This document shows, piece after piece, positions 36,901 to 44,551 of a stretch of DNA of 64,000 bases (position 1 is the first letter of the stretch; every line of letters begins with the position of its first letter). The stretch is taken from positions 1 through 64,000 of the forward strand of contig NZ_SWCI01000009.1 in NCBI RefSeq assembly GCF_005116715.1, read 5' to 3'. The DNA comes from Ferrimonas sediminicola. Lineage in GTDB: Bacteria > Pseudomonadota > Gammaproteobacteria > Enterobacterales > Shewanellaceae. A model generated the notes under the pieces. It was given only the letters and a program-made list of their open reading frames with translations. It was not told the DNA's origin and searched no databases. A program made the position numbers and the translations under genes.

Positions 36901-37048
36901 TGGGCAGCGGGTTACCAAAGCGGGCGTTGCTCTTGGCCACGGTCAGGGGGGCGGGCTCGCCATCCTTGGGGGTGGAGCTGCAGGCAGTGCCTGTGGCCGC
37001 GGCGGCGGTGACGATGCCGGCGCGAGTGATAAAGCTTCTTCTGTCCAT
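33998..37048 (-). CDS. ttrA: Tetrathionate reductase-like molybdopterin subunit
   Basis: A 1016-residue periplasmic molybdoenzyme. Tat signal DRRSFIT at the N-terminus, [4Fe-4S] cluster Cys73, Cys76, Cys80 and a fourth in TTCGKG, and a Mo ligand Cys in HAYCGAP. The stretch KRVGKRGEGKW...EGGDLFGEGQVDGLKAI is nearly the same as in Salmonella TtrA, and the length is equal (about 1020). It would reduce tetrathionate to thiosulfate, or a related sulfur/arsenic oxyanion. The start at the second ATG gives proper spacing from AGGAG and places the Tat motif at once. It lies 9 bases behind ttrB. Neither ttrC nor ttrSR is present in the neighbourhood. Confidence 0.85.
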   Translation of the reverse strand: MDRRSFITRAGIVTAAAATGTACSSTPKDGEPAPLTVAKSNARFGNPLPTEAQLGSDGKLHKTPGIRTMYTRCFTCNNMCGLRVRIDEANDKVLKVAGNPYCEMNSGSPLPLSMPVRDSYAALAGNAGLENRATTCGKGASGVGCVDDPRRVTQVLKRVGKRGEGKWKSISYEQALTEILEGGDLFGEGQVDGLKAIRQLDKPAVPGYPEFGSAANRLLATFGEEDTLRGSLYARFMRQAYGTVNLVTKHAYCGAPTGIGYGLGLAPGLEPGLGDIDWDNVEYAMFLGTAPGSSGASLNLLGRSLADARVERSLKYTSVDPLLRTEVANDTRAQWLPIRPGRDAAFMMAMMQVIFAENWFDADFLALPNADAAKAAGEVNHSNASHLVVTDANHKDHTLFAKAADFGVGGDEAVVVENGKLVSANQAKKAELLVDGLFTDANGNQVQLTSSLALLKAQANRAPLAELSADCGIQQSQIKQAAKDLTHHGRKATVVTNSGANSGDAIMVGWLVSTMNTLIGSHDAKGGTVYPNGAYWGFEGNYNLGGFDGELDVSGDINICRSGAYEDSTEYKQKLAKGENPYPASDMWHNLVAGYASFNAAEALTAHTNANPYTAKALFNWRSNALYSAASISNDVEKALVDTDSLPLFVAIDCYMNETNRYADYFIPDRVMYEEYAADRMWGAFKLGVVAGAPLVTPRTPKNAKGQHICMEQFMIDLAMAMDLPGFGKGAIPAADGRKVDLLTFEDWHSRYLANIAAQCSKLPAVSDEDREWAALEYSMAPLRPRLTDEEAAKVEALLSRGGYYEEAEKYDGDFINGGGGKFLQIYNADMAQLRHCHSGERYPGVPSYEPKRFWNGDTWEQHWPEEQFPLLFSNYKPTLRSNYSAAFDRCAELTPQNFVYMHIDTAAEMGLTDGDKVRVVSGNGTPAEGVLQADSGVAKGSVCVSHCFGHKQGYGADTREIDGKLIEGIARRGGGTAVNQMIPADPTRPGKVAMLNDYYAGTNCRQGIPVRVEKA

Positions 37049-37057
37049 CGTCATCTC

Positions 37058-37753
37058 CTATCGTTGCCATTCCAGGTGGTTGAGTTTCAGTATCTTCTTG
37101 TCATCGCTGGGCTGGGGCAGGCCGATGTAGAGGATGCTGGGCAGGTTGCCGGAGTCGGGCAGCATGCCATAGACCCTGTTGTCGCGAACCAGCTTGGCCA
37201 CTTCGCTGTTGGGGTCGTTGAGGTCGCCGAATACCCGGGCTTCGCCGATACAGGTCTCCACACAGGCGGGCAGCAGGCCCTGCTGCAGGCGGTGCACACA
37301 GAAGTTACATTTCTCGGGGGCGGTCTTGTACTTGGGATCCTTGCGGCGGGCGCCGTAGGGACAGGCTTTGACACAGCGCTGACAGTGGATGCACTTGTCG
37401 TAGTCGATCACCACGATGCCATCCTCTTCCCGCTTGTAGGTGGCGTTCTTGGGACACACCTCGACGCAGGAGGGTTTGTCACAGTGATTGCACTGGTTGG
37501 GTACCGCCAGGGTGGCGACGCCGTCGGCGGTCTCCATCGAGGATTGGGTGACCCGGGTACGGGCTCGGCCTTCGGGTACCTGGTTCTCGATGGAGCAGGA
37601 TACGCTGCAGGAGAGGCAGCCGGTGCAGCGGCGAACGTCGAACACCATGGCCATGCGCTTGCCCTGGGTCTGGGCCAGCAGACTGGTGCTGGGGATCAGC
37701 GTCAGAGCCGCACTCCCTGCCGCCATCTTGAGTAATGAACGTCTGTCTAACAT
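37058..37753 (-). CDS. ttrB: TtrB-like [4Fe-4S] electron-transfer subunit
   Basis: A 231-residue periplasmic iron-sulfur protein with a Tat signal (DRRSLLK) and four cysteine clusters: CTGCLSCSVSC, CNHCDKPSCVEVCP, CIHCQRCVKACP and CNFCVHRLQQGLLPACVETC. The pattern and spacing match Salmonella TtrB, which passes electrons to TtrA. ATG 37753 has AAGGA upstream and starts right at the Tat motif; an ATG nine codons earlier only adds residues overlapping the ribosome site. It is the first gene of the ttrBA unit. Confidence 0.88.
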   Translation of the reverse strand: MLDRRSLLKMAAGSAALTLIPSTSLLAQTQGKRMAMVFDVRRCTGCLSCSVSCSIENQVPEGRARTRVTQSSMETADGVATLAVPNQCNHCDKPSCVEVCPKNATYKREEDGIVVIDYDKCIHCQRCVKACPYGARRKDPKYKTAPEKCNFCVHRLQQGLLPACVETCIGEARVFGDLNDPNSEVAKLVRDNRVYGMLPDSGNLPSILYIGLPQPSDDKKILKLNHLEWQR

Positions 37754-38293
37754 AAGAGGTCCTTTAATATGCCTCGCCAAGTTGGCAAGGCGGAATAAAG
37801 AGAAACTGGGCAGGAAATAAAATAGTTCAAACAGAATTAAGAAGGGAGCAATAGCTATATTTCAACCGTTTTAATGCAGGGGGGCTCCCATCTTTCCAAT
37901 AGTGAAAAACGCGTCTTGCACATAGTGCAATGTAATCCGCTCCGATGCGGTGTTAACGGGAGGTTGACTCGTCAGTGCCGCGATTTTGGCCGCTTTTCCG
38001 TAATTGGTGATAAAGGGAGCGTGGTCACAGGTATCCCGTTTAGGCTGGGTAAACTTTGCTTGTAATTATGATTAAGCTGTGGGGCGGGGATATATGCTTG
38101 GATTCCTATTTCGCTCAACGGACAAGAATTAAATTTGTTGAAAATAACGTGGCAGGGCCCAGTGAACTTCTATTAATACTCGGCAAATGCGGATGAATCG
38201 TCGGATAAAATGGGCGGGGCGCTCTGGGCATTGAGAGACCAGAATTACGCCGCCATAGATTCTGAAACAGACTAGCAACACTCTGCGGTGGGC
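37754..38293. other. 540-bp intergenic region upstream of ttrBA
   Basis: AT-rich region between the cytochrome gene and ttrB, both on the minus strand, so it must hold the ttrBA promoter. A palindrome at 37916-37930 is the only clear signal. No FNR-type TTGAT-N4-ATCAA site is visible, and no gene is supported. Confidence 0.5.
37916..37930. promoter_or_regulatory. Perfect palindrome upstream of ttrBA
   Basis: TTGCAC-ATA-GTGCAA is a perfect 6-3-6 inverted repeat about 165 bases upstream of the ttrB start, in an AT-rich stretch. It has the size of a dimeric regulator's operator. No regulator gene is adjacent, so its binding protein is unknown. Confidence 0.4.
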
Positions 38294-38677
38294 TTAGCGG
38301 GCCGGGTGAACCCCTTGCATGTCGCCGGACAGCAGCAGTTCGGTGAGGGATCTGTCGCCTATCGGCTCCCGGCCCAGCTTCAGCAGGATCAACGAGAAGC
38401 GCTTGGCCATGGCGCGTTCGTGCGAGCGTATCGCCTCCGGGTTGCCCATGGCCAACACCGAGTGGTACTGCCAGGTGAGGCTCTCCGGCAGCTCGGCTTC
38501 GAATCTGAGTCCCAGGCCGTTGCGCAGCTGGTACTGCTCCCCTTTGCTGTGACAGGCGGTGCACTCCACCCTGTACAGCTTCAGTTGCCGTTTCATGGTG
38601 TCGGCAAAGATCGGGTGGGCGCTGGCACCCTGGCAGAGCAGCAGGGTCATGAACAGGGTGGTGCTGAACATCTTCAT
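38294..38677 (-). CDS. Small monohaem c-type cytochrome
   Basis: A 127-residue periplasmic protein with a signal peptide (about 1-20) and one haem c site CTACH (Cys39, Cys42, His43). The rest is helical (ERAMAKRFSLILLKLGREPIGDRSLTELLLSGD), with Met residues that could give the sixth haem ligand. I do not know the family. It lies about 540 bases upstream of ttrB on the same strand and could deliver electrons to TtrBA in place of the missing membrane subunit TtrC, but the gap makes co-transcription uncertain. Confidence 0.75.
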   Translation of the reverse strand: MKMFSTTLFMTLLLCQGASAHPIFADTMKRQLKLYRVECTACHSKGEQYQLRNGLGLRFEAELPESLTWQYHSVLAMGNPEAIRSHERAMAKRFSLILLKLGREPIGDRSLTELLLSGDMQGVHPAR

Positions 38678-38849
38678 TGTGCCCCCACTATCACCAATAA
38701 CCTAAATTTATTATATGTATAAGTAACTTCTGGTCGATGGATTTTTAACCTGGAGTGTGAGCTGTCCGGCAGAATGGCGGTCAGGGCCGACCCGGAGGGG
38801 GGACGTCGGGTCGCCGGCTTACGGGCCGGGGCCGGCGAACCTTGGAAGT

Positions 38850-39875
38850 CTAGTTGTGCTTGAGGGCGTCGACCGCCTCGATTATTCGGCGCTCGGTCTC
38901 GTTGGCGCGGCGCCTAAGCAACAGAGCCCCGTCGAACACCTCGCCGGTGGGATAGAGCTCCTGATCTCCCTGGTAAGCCTCTGAGGTCAGTGCCTTGGCG
39001 GCACTAATGGGGGTGGGCATCTGCGCTTTTTCGGCGTTCAGCGCGGCAACATCGGGGCGGTTGATAAAGTTCAGGAAGGCGAGCGTCGCCTCGCTGACCG
39101 GACGGCCGGCGGGGAGCACCCAGCAATCCACCCACAGCAGGCTTCCCTCTTTGGGGATCACATAGGTCCAATCCTCCTGGCCGGTGGCGTCGATGATCTC
39201 TTCCACGTCGGCCGAGTAGGCTAGCGCCATGGCCATTTCACTCTCCTGTTGCCAGCTCAGCGCATAGGAGACGCCATAGTCGTAGGCCAGCAGATGCGCC
39301 TTCTGTTCCCCCATCAGGGCGAAGGCCTGTTCCAGCTCTGTCCGTTGCGAACTGTTGGGGCTGAAACCCAGGGCCATCAGGGCGGCGGCGGTGAACTCTC
39401 GGTAGTCGCTCAGGACAACCAGTTTTCCTCGGAAGGGGGGCGGAGGATCGAACAACTGATGCCAAGAGTCAATCTGTACCCCCAGGGAGGAGCGATAGGC
39501 GATGCCCAGGGTACCCCAGCTGTAGGCCGCGCCATACTCCCCGCAGGCCTGTTGCCAGCGCTCGTCGATGTGGCTGAGGTTAGCCACCCGCCCAGCCATA
39601 GGTTGAATCAGCCCCTGGCTGGCATACTCGTCGGTGGCGGTGTTGTCGGCCATGATCAGGTCAAACAGGGTGGCCCCTCCCGCCTGCAGCATGGCGTTGC
39701 GTTCGGCATCGGAGCTGATAAAGAACTGACGGATGGTGTGGCCGGTTTCCCGGCGAAAGGCGCTAACCACCTCATCCGCCAGGTAGGCTTCCCAGGTCAG
39801 CAGCCGGACCTCGGCGGACAGCGCCAGGGTGGGCAAAAGGGCGAAGGCAAGGAGCGGCAGAGATCGACTGTGCAT
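38850..39875 (-). CDS. PotD-like periplasmic solute-binding protein
   Basis: A 341-residue secreted protein with signal peptide (about 1-20, ends LALSA) and the type 2 binding-protein fold of the spermidine/putrescine group: VRLLTWEAYLADEVVSAF at the start, FDLIMADN, YSWGTLGIAYRS, WHQLFDPP..GKLVVLSDYRE, and WVIPKEGSLLWVDCWVLPAG. No PotABC transporter genes are adjacent, so it is an orphan binding protein. It could serve a distant transporter or act as a sensor partner. ATG 39875 follows ACAGG; the 18 upstream codons look non-coding. Confidence 0.8.
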   Translation of the reverse strand: MHSRSLPLLAFALLPTLALSAEVRLLTWEAYLADEVVSAFRRETGHTIRQFFISSDAERNAMLQAGGATLFDLIMADNTATDEYASQGLIQPMAGRVANLSHIDERWQQACGEYGAAYSWGTLGIAYRSSLGVQIDSWHQLFDPPPPFRGKLVVLSDYREFTAAALMALGFSPNSSQRTELEQAFALMGEQKAHLLAYDYGVSYALSWQQESEMAMALAYSADVEEIIDATGQEDWTYVIPKEGSLLWVDCWVLPAGRPVSEATLAFLNFINRPDVAALNAEKAQMPTPISAAKALTSEAYQGDQELYPTGEVFDGALLLRRRANETERRIIEAVDALKHN

Positions 39876-40246
39876 AACCTGTCTTTGGTATTCAGTGAAG
39901 TGTGCTGGCTCTCTCCGAGAGAGGCACACCAGGTTTCAACCCCATGGTGAGAGCTGGTGCATTACCCTTTGCCGACAGAGGAGGGCGCCGTCACAGGCCA
40001 ACCCGGGTCAACGGGGGGGCTGCTCAGGCCTCAAGGGTATTGAATCATAGTCTAATAGGATTTAGGTTAACTGCGGCTGTAACAGTAACGTTGAATTGAC
40101 TAAAGGTCTAATGGCCCAGATGGGTCAATTCGATAGACTCAGACTAATCTGTTAGGCCAAGGATAGGTGCCTGGGCGCCTGGGGTATCCAATGTAAACTG
40201 CCCGCCGCTGCGCGAGGTGGCATCAGCGCACCCACAAGGACGCCAT
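39876..40246. other. Divergent promoter region (solute-binding gene / crbR)
   Basis: About 370 bases between divergent genes. It contains AT-rich tracts near 40030-40140 that may hold promoters. I see no clear operator, RNA gene or repeat. Confidence 0.45.
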
Positions 40247-40888
40247 ATGTATCAACCGGAAAAAATCATCATCGCCGACGACCACCCGCTGTTTCGTCAG
40301 GCCCTGCTCTCGGTGCTGGAGAAGCAGTTCCCCGATGCCGCTGTGCTGGAGGGGGAGTCGGTGTGCCAGTTGCAGGAGTTGCTGGAACAACATGGCGACG
40401 CCGACCTGCTGCTGCTGGATCTCAACATTCCCGATGCCCACGGTTTCAATACCCTGGTGCAGATTCGAGCCCGTCACCCCGAACTGGGGGTGATCATCAT
40501 CTCCGGCCAGGAGGACAATCGCACCATTGCCCAGAGTGTCCGCTGCGGTGCCGCCGCCTTCGTGCCCAAGTCCCAACCGGTGCCCAGGATGATCGAGGCG
40601 GTCGAGGCGGTGATGGCCGGACAGCAGTGGCTGCCCGAGGGCACCGATCTGAATGAGGGTGCCGGTGATGGGGTGGAGGAGAAGATCGCCAGCCTCTCCC
40701 CCAGGCAGCACAAGATCCTGATGATGTTCGCCGACGGTCTGCTCAACAAGCAGATCGCCCAGGAGCTGGGTCTGTCGGAGGCCACCATCAAGGCCCACGC
40801 CAGCGCCATTTTTCTCAAGCTCGGGGTGCGCACCCGTACCCAGGCGGTGATCGCCATGAAACAGCTGCAGCCGGAGACCTCGGCCTAG
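40247..40888 (+). CDS. crbR: CrbR/ErdR-type LuxR-family response regulator
   Basis: A 213-residue regulator: receiver domain with Asp11/Asp12, phospho-acceptor Asp58 (LLLDLNIPD) and Lys108 (FVPKS), then a LuxR-type helix-turn-helix (SLSPRQHKILMMFADGLLNKQIAQELGLSEATIKAHASAIFLKLGVRTRTQAV). It lies tail-to-tail, 13 bases from the SSS-domain sensor kinase, as with the CrbS/CrbR (also MxtR/ErdR) pair that turns on acetyl-CoA synthetase and acetate use in Vibrio and Pseudomonas. ATG 40247 has AAGGA seven bases upstream. Confidence 0.82.
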   Translation: MYQPEKIIIADDHPLFRQALLSVLEKQFPDAAVLEGESVCQLQELLEQHGDADLLLLDLNIPDAHGFNTLVQIRARHPELGVIIISGQEDNRTIAQSVRCGAAAFVPKSQPVPRMIEAVEAVMAGQQWLPEGTDLNEGAGDGVEEKIASLSPRQHKILMMFADGLLNKQIAQELGLSEATIKAHASAIFLKLGVRTRTQAVIAMKQLQPETSA

Positions 40889-40901
40889 GCCGCCGCCGTG
40901 A

Positions 40902-43900
40902 TCACTCCTGGGCTTCTGCCTGGGCATAGTTCTGCTGCAGTTCCCGCACCAGGGTGGCGCTCATCATCGCACGCAGTGCCACGGGTTTCACCAGCTTGCG
41001 CAGGAACCCGAATCCGCCCGCCTTGGCCTGGGCCACCACCCCTTCGTCGGTGGTGGCGCTGATCAGGATCCCGGGGATCGGACGGTCGCACAGCTGCTGC
41101 ATCCGCTTCATCACGGTGAGACCGTCCTCGTTGTTGTCGAGCTGGTAGTCCACCAGCATGATGTCCACCTCGCCATGACGGCTGCGGATCAGGGCTTCGG
41201 CGCTGGCCAGGCTGTCGGCGACAAAGACGCTGCAGTGCCAGCTTTTCAGTAGGTTTTCCATGCCGGCCAGTACCGATGGGTCGTTGTCGACGCACAGCAC
41301 CCGTACTCCCTGCAGGGTAAAGGCGCTGGCCCTGGCCGGCGCCGGCTGGAGCTGTGGCCGTGCCGGCGGCAGGGCCAGGGAGAAACAGCAGCCCCGGCCA
41401 GCTTCGGAGTCGAGGGTTAGGGTGTGTCCCAGCAGCTGACTGAGGCCCTGGGCGATGTTGAGACCCAGCCCCAGGCCGCTGGGACCGGTGCCGTTACCGT
41501 CCAGTCGGGTGAACTGCTCAAACACCAGCTGCTGCTTCTCGGCCGGAATGCCGGGGCCGGTGTCCAGCACCTGGATCTCCAGTTGTTCGCCACGGCGGCA
41601 GCCCAGCAGCACTTTGCCGCCACTGGCGTACCTCAGGGCATTGGACAGCAGATTTTGCAAAATCCGTCTCAGCAGCTGCCGGTCGCTGTGAACCCAGGCG
41701 CTGCAGGGCACCGCCCTGAGGGTGACCCGGTAGCGGGGCGCCAGGGCCCCAAACTCTCCCACCAGGCTGTCCAGCAGCGTCTGCAGCGGGAAGGACTCCA
41801 GCTTGGGCACTATGGTGCCACTCTCGATCTTGGTAATGGCATTGAGGTCCAGCAGCAGCTCATTGGCCACCTGCAGTGAGCGGTCAATCTGCTCCAGCCC
41901 GGCCCTTTGGTTGGCAGTGAGCCCCCCCTCCTCCATCAGGGTGGAGGAGAACAGCCGGGCGGCGGACAGGGGTTGCAGCAGATCATGGCTGCACGCCTTT
42001 AGGTACTGGTTCTTCTGCCGGTGGGCCGCCTCCGCCTGCTCGCGGGCGGCGGCTAGCTTGGCGTTGGATCGGGCCAGCTGTTCGTTGGCGCGGGCCAGCT
42101 TGTTGGTGCGCTCGGAGACCAGGGACTCCAGATCCAGGTTCTTCTCCGTCAACAGCGCTTCCGCTTCTCGGTAAACGGTGATGTCGGAGAACAGCATCAC
42201 GAAACCGCCACCGGGCATGGGGTTGCCCTCGATGCGGATCACCGTGCCGTTGGGCAGCTGCCGCTCCGAACTGTGGCGGCTGCCCTGGCGCAGGTAATGG
42301 AGCCGGCGCGCCACCTGGCGATCTACCTCGTCCGCATCGTCGCTCATCTGATTCAGGTTGTAGCGAATCAGATCCGCCACCGGACAGCCGGGGTAGACCA
42401 GCCCTTCGGGGTAGTTGAACAGGCTGAGATAGCGGCGGTTCCAGGCTACCAGCGTGAGGTCGTTGTCGGTGACCGAGATCCCCTCCGAGGCGTTTTCGAT
42501 GGCACTCTGCAGTACCTCGCGGCTGAGGGCGGTGCGCTGGCTGGTGGCCTCATCCATCAGCTGGGCCACCTCATCCAGGGCGATGTCCCGCCCCTGCAGG
42601 GCACAGGAGATCACCAGCCGGGCGGAGGCCGATCCCATCACCGTGGCCAGCAGGTTCTCAGTGTAGAGCACCAGCTCCTGATCGACGCTTTGGCGTCCTT
42701 CACGGAGCCTGGGGTGGTGGCGGTAGTAGAGTTCGAACCCCCGGGTCGCCTTGTCGGAGCCGACGAAGCGGGCGGCCAGCAGTTCCAGCTCCTTGGGATC
42801 GATGCGGCCAGCCTTGATTGGCAGCCTCTCGCGGATGTCGGGGCGGGCAAAGAACAGCTCCATCTGCATCTGCTCCTTCACTGTCTGGCGGCTGAAGGCC
42901 GAGATCAGCCAGATCATCATGACGTTCACCGCCAGTCCCAGCAGGGTGGCCATGGTGGTGGCGCCGAAGGGGGAGTCCGCCAGCGGATGGGCATAGGCCC
43001 CCAACTGCGGCATCAGGTTGAACAGCAGCCAGATGCCGAAGCCGGCGCCGATGCCGGAGATCACCCCCGCCAGGCTCACCTTGCGCCACCAGAACGCGGC
43101 GAACAGCGCCGGGCCAATCTGGGCGATGGCACCGAAGGCCACCTCTCCCAGTGAGGAGAGGGTGTGAGGCGGCGTCACCAGGAACATGCCGAAGGCGAGG
43201 AAGATCACCGCCAGCACCAGGGCCTTGCGCACCAGCAGCAGCCGCGCCCTGAATCTCAGGAAATCGGTCTCCTCCAGGGCACTGCGGCGGAACAGGGCCG
43301 GGAACACCACTTCGTTACTGAGCATGATGCTCAGCGCCATGGTAGAGATGATCACCATGGCACTGGCGGCGGAGATGGCGCCGAGGAAACTGAGCAGGCT
43401 CAGCCACAGGTGGCCATGGTAGGCGGGTAGGAACAGCACGTAGGCGTCCTGGCTCATGGTGTCGCCGTAGAGCAGGGCGCCGGCCTGGCCCAGGGGGGCG
43501 GCAAAGAAGGCAAACACCAACACATACAGGGGAAACAGCCATCGGCTGAGCCTGGCCTGCGCCGGCTCCTTGATCTCCACCATGGTCACCTGGAACTGGC
43601 GGGGCAGGCACAGGAAGGCACACACCACGACCACCGTCAGCCCCAGCATGGACACCAGGCTGTGACCGGTGAAGGCGGGCTCGGCCGCGGCCGCCGTGGC
43701 CCGTTGCCAGATCTGGGCGGGGGAATCGAACGCCACGAAGGAGACGAACAGCCCCACCACCAGGAAGGCCACCAGCTTGATCAGCGACTCGAAGGCGATG
43801 GCCACCATCACCCCAGGATGGCGTTCGGTGACATCGATGGCCCGCACCCCGAAGATGATGGTGAAGCCCGCCAGCACCAGGGTCACCAGCAGCCCCAGCT

Positions 43901-44363
43901 GCCACGAGGTCAGGGTCAGGGTTTCCCGCAGGATCTCGTAGGAGTTGACGATCGCCTTCAACTGCAGGGCGATGTAGGGCAGGGTGCCGAACAGGGCCAC
44001 CAGGGTCACCAATACCGCCAGCTTCTGCGACTTGCCAAAGCGCGCCGCCAGCAGATCGGCGATGGAGGTGATGTTCAGCCTCAGGCAGACACGGATGATC
44101 CGCTGGATAAAGGGCCAGCCCAGGACAAAAAGCAGGATCGGGGCCAGGTACACCGGCAGGTAGGAGAAATCCCCACGGGAGGCCTGGCCGGCGGTGCCGA
44201 GAAACCCCCAGGAGGTGCAGTAGACCCCCAGGGAGAGGGCGTAGATCAGGCTGTGCTGCTGGGGGGCCAGTTTGTGCCGGTAGCGGTCACCGAGAAAGGC
44301 GATGGCAAACAGCAGGCCGATGTAGCCCAGGCTGATCAGCACCAGGAGCCAGTTTGGAAACAT
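40902..44363 (-). CDS. crbS: CrbS-type hybrid sensor kinase with sodium-solute symporter domain
   Basis: An 1153-residue membrane protein. Residues about 1-500 form a PutP-like SSS transporter domain with about 13 helices. A STAC-like linker and a PAS domain (about 600-720) follow, then a coiled coil, a histidine kinase core with His793 in CSHDLLQPLSAAR, N and G boxes (LLSNALRYA, DTGPGIP, GLGLGLNIA), and a C-terminal receiver domain (VLCVDNDPSVL, MLVDYQLD). This order is that of CrbS/MxtR, which senses the acetate state and phosphorylates CrbR. It is convergent with crbR and divergent from a porin-ABC-ligase operon. Confidence 0.88.
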   Translation of the reverse strand: MFPNWLLVLISLGYIGLLFAIAFLGDRYRHKLAPQQHSLIYALSLGVYCTSWGFLGTAGQASRGDFSYLPVYLAPILLFVLGWPFIQRIIRVCLRLNITSIADLLAARFGKSQKLAVLVTLVALFGTLPYIALQLKAIVNSYEILRETLTLTSWQLGLLVTLVLAGFTIIFGVRAIDVTERHPGVMVAIAFESLIKLVAFLVVGLFVSFVAFDSPAQIWQRATAAAAEPAFTGHSLVSMLGLTVVVVCAFLCLPRQFQVTMVEIKEPAQARLSRWLFPLYVLVFAFFAAPLGQAGALLYGDTMSQDAYVLFLPAYHGHLWLSLLSFLGAISAASAMVIISTMALSIMLSNEVVFPALFRRSALEETDFLRFRARLLLVRKALVLAVIFLAFGMFLVTPPHTLSSLGEVAFGAIAQIGPALFAAFWWRKVSLAGVISGIGAGFGIWLLFNLMPQLGAYAHPLADSPFGATTMATLLGLAVNVMMIWLISAFSRQTVKEQMQMELFFARPDIRERLPIKAGRIDPKELELLAARFVGSDKATRGFELYYRHHPRLREGRQSVDQELVLYTENLLATVMGSASARLVISCALQGRDIALDEVAQLMDEATSQRTALSREVLQSAIENASEGISVTDNDLTLVAWNRRYLSLFNYPEGLVYPGCPVADLIRYNLNQMSDDADEVDRQVARRLHYLRQGSRHSSERQLPNGTVIRIEGNPMPGGGFVMLFSDITVYREAEALLTEKNLDLESLVSERTNKLARANEQLARSNAKLAAAREQAEAAHRQKNQYLKACSHDLLQPLSAARLFSSTLMEEGGLTANQRAGLEQIDRSLQVANELLLDLNAITKIESGTIVPKLESFPLQTLLDSLVGEFGALAPRYRVTLRAVPCSAWVHSDRQLLRRILQNLLSNALRYASGGKVLLGCRRGEQLEIQVLDTGPGIPAEKQQLVFEQFTRLDGNGTGPSGLGLGLNIAQGLSQLLGHTLTLDSEAGRGCCFSLALPPARPQLQPAPARASAFTLQGVRVLCVDNDPSVLAGMENLLKSWHCSVFVADSLASAEALIRSRHGEVDIMLVDYQLDNNEDGLTVMKRMQQLCDRPIPGILISATTDEGVVAQAKAGGFGFLRKLVKPVALRAMMSATLVRELQQNYAQAEAQE

Positions 44364-44460
44364 GAACAGTCCCTATTGTGGTTGTGGCGGCCCGCTGCTT
44401 CCCTGGGCCGGCTTTTGCCCCAGTGTAACCCCGCAGTCTCGGCCATCGCCTAAGACTTTC

Positions 44461-44484
44461 GTATTAAGACCTCCGACTTAATAC
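44461..44484. promoter_or_regulatory. Perfect inverted repeat between crbS and the porin/ABC operon
   Basis: GTATTAAG and CTTAATAC are perfect 8-base arms separated by 8 bases, lying in the divergent promoter region 98 bases from crbS and about 70 from the porin. It is a good candidate operator, possibly for CrbR or a local regulator. No consensus is known to me to confirm this. Confidence 0.5.
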
Positions 44485-44495
44485 CTATTCCCAAT

Positions 44496-44511
44496 TGTGA
44501 CTGAGGTCACC
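44496..44511. promoter_or_regulatory. Candidate CRP site upstream of the porin/ABC operon
   Basis: TGTGA-CTGAGG-TCACC matches TGTGA-N6-TCACA with one mismatch, flanked by AAT and TTT as in strong CRP sites. It sits about 40 bases upstream of the porin ATG, so it may overlap the core promoter. Together with the adjacent inverted repeat it suggests dual control by carbon status. Confidence 0.6.
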
Positions 44512-44551
44512 TTTCACGATGTTTAGGACACCACTACAACAAGGGATAGTA

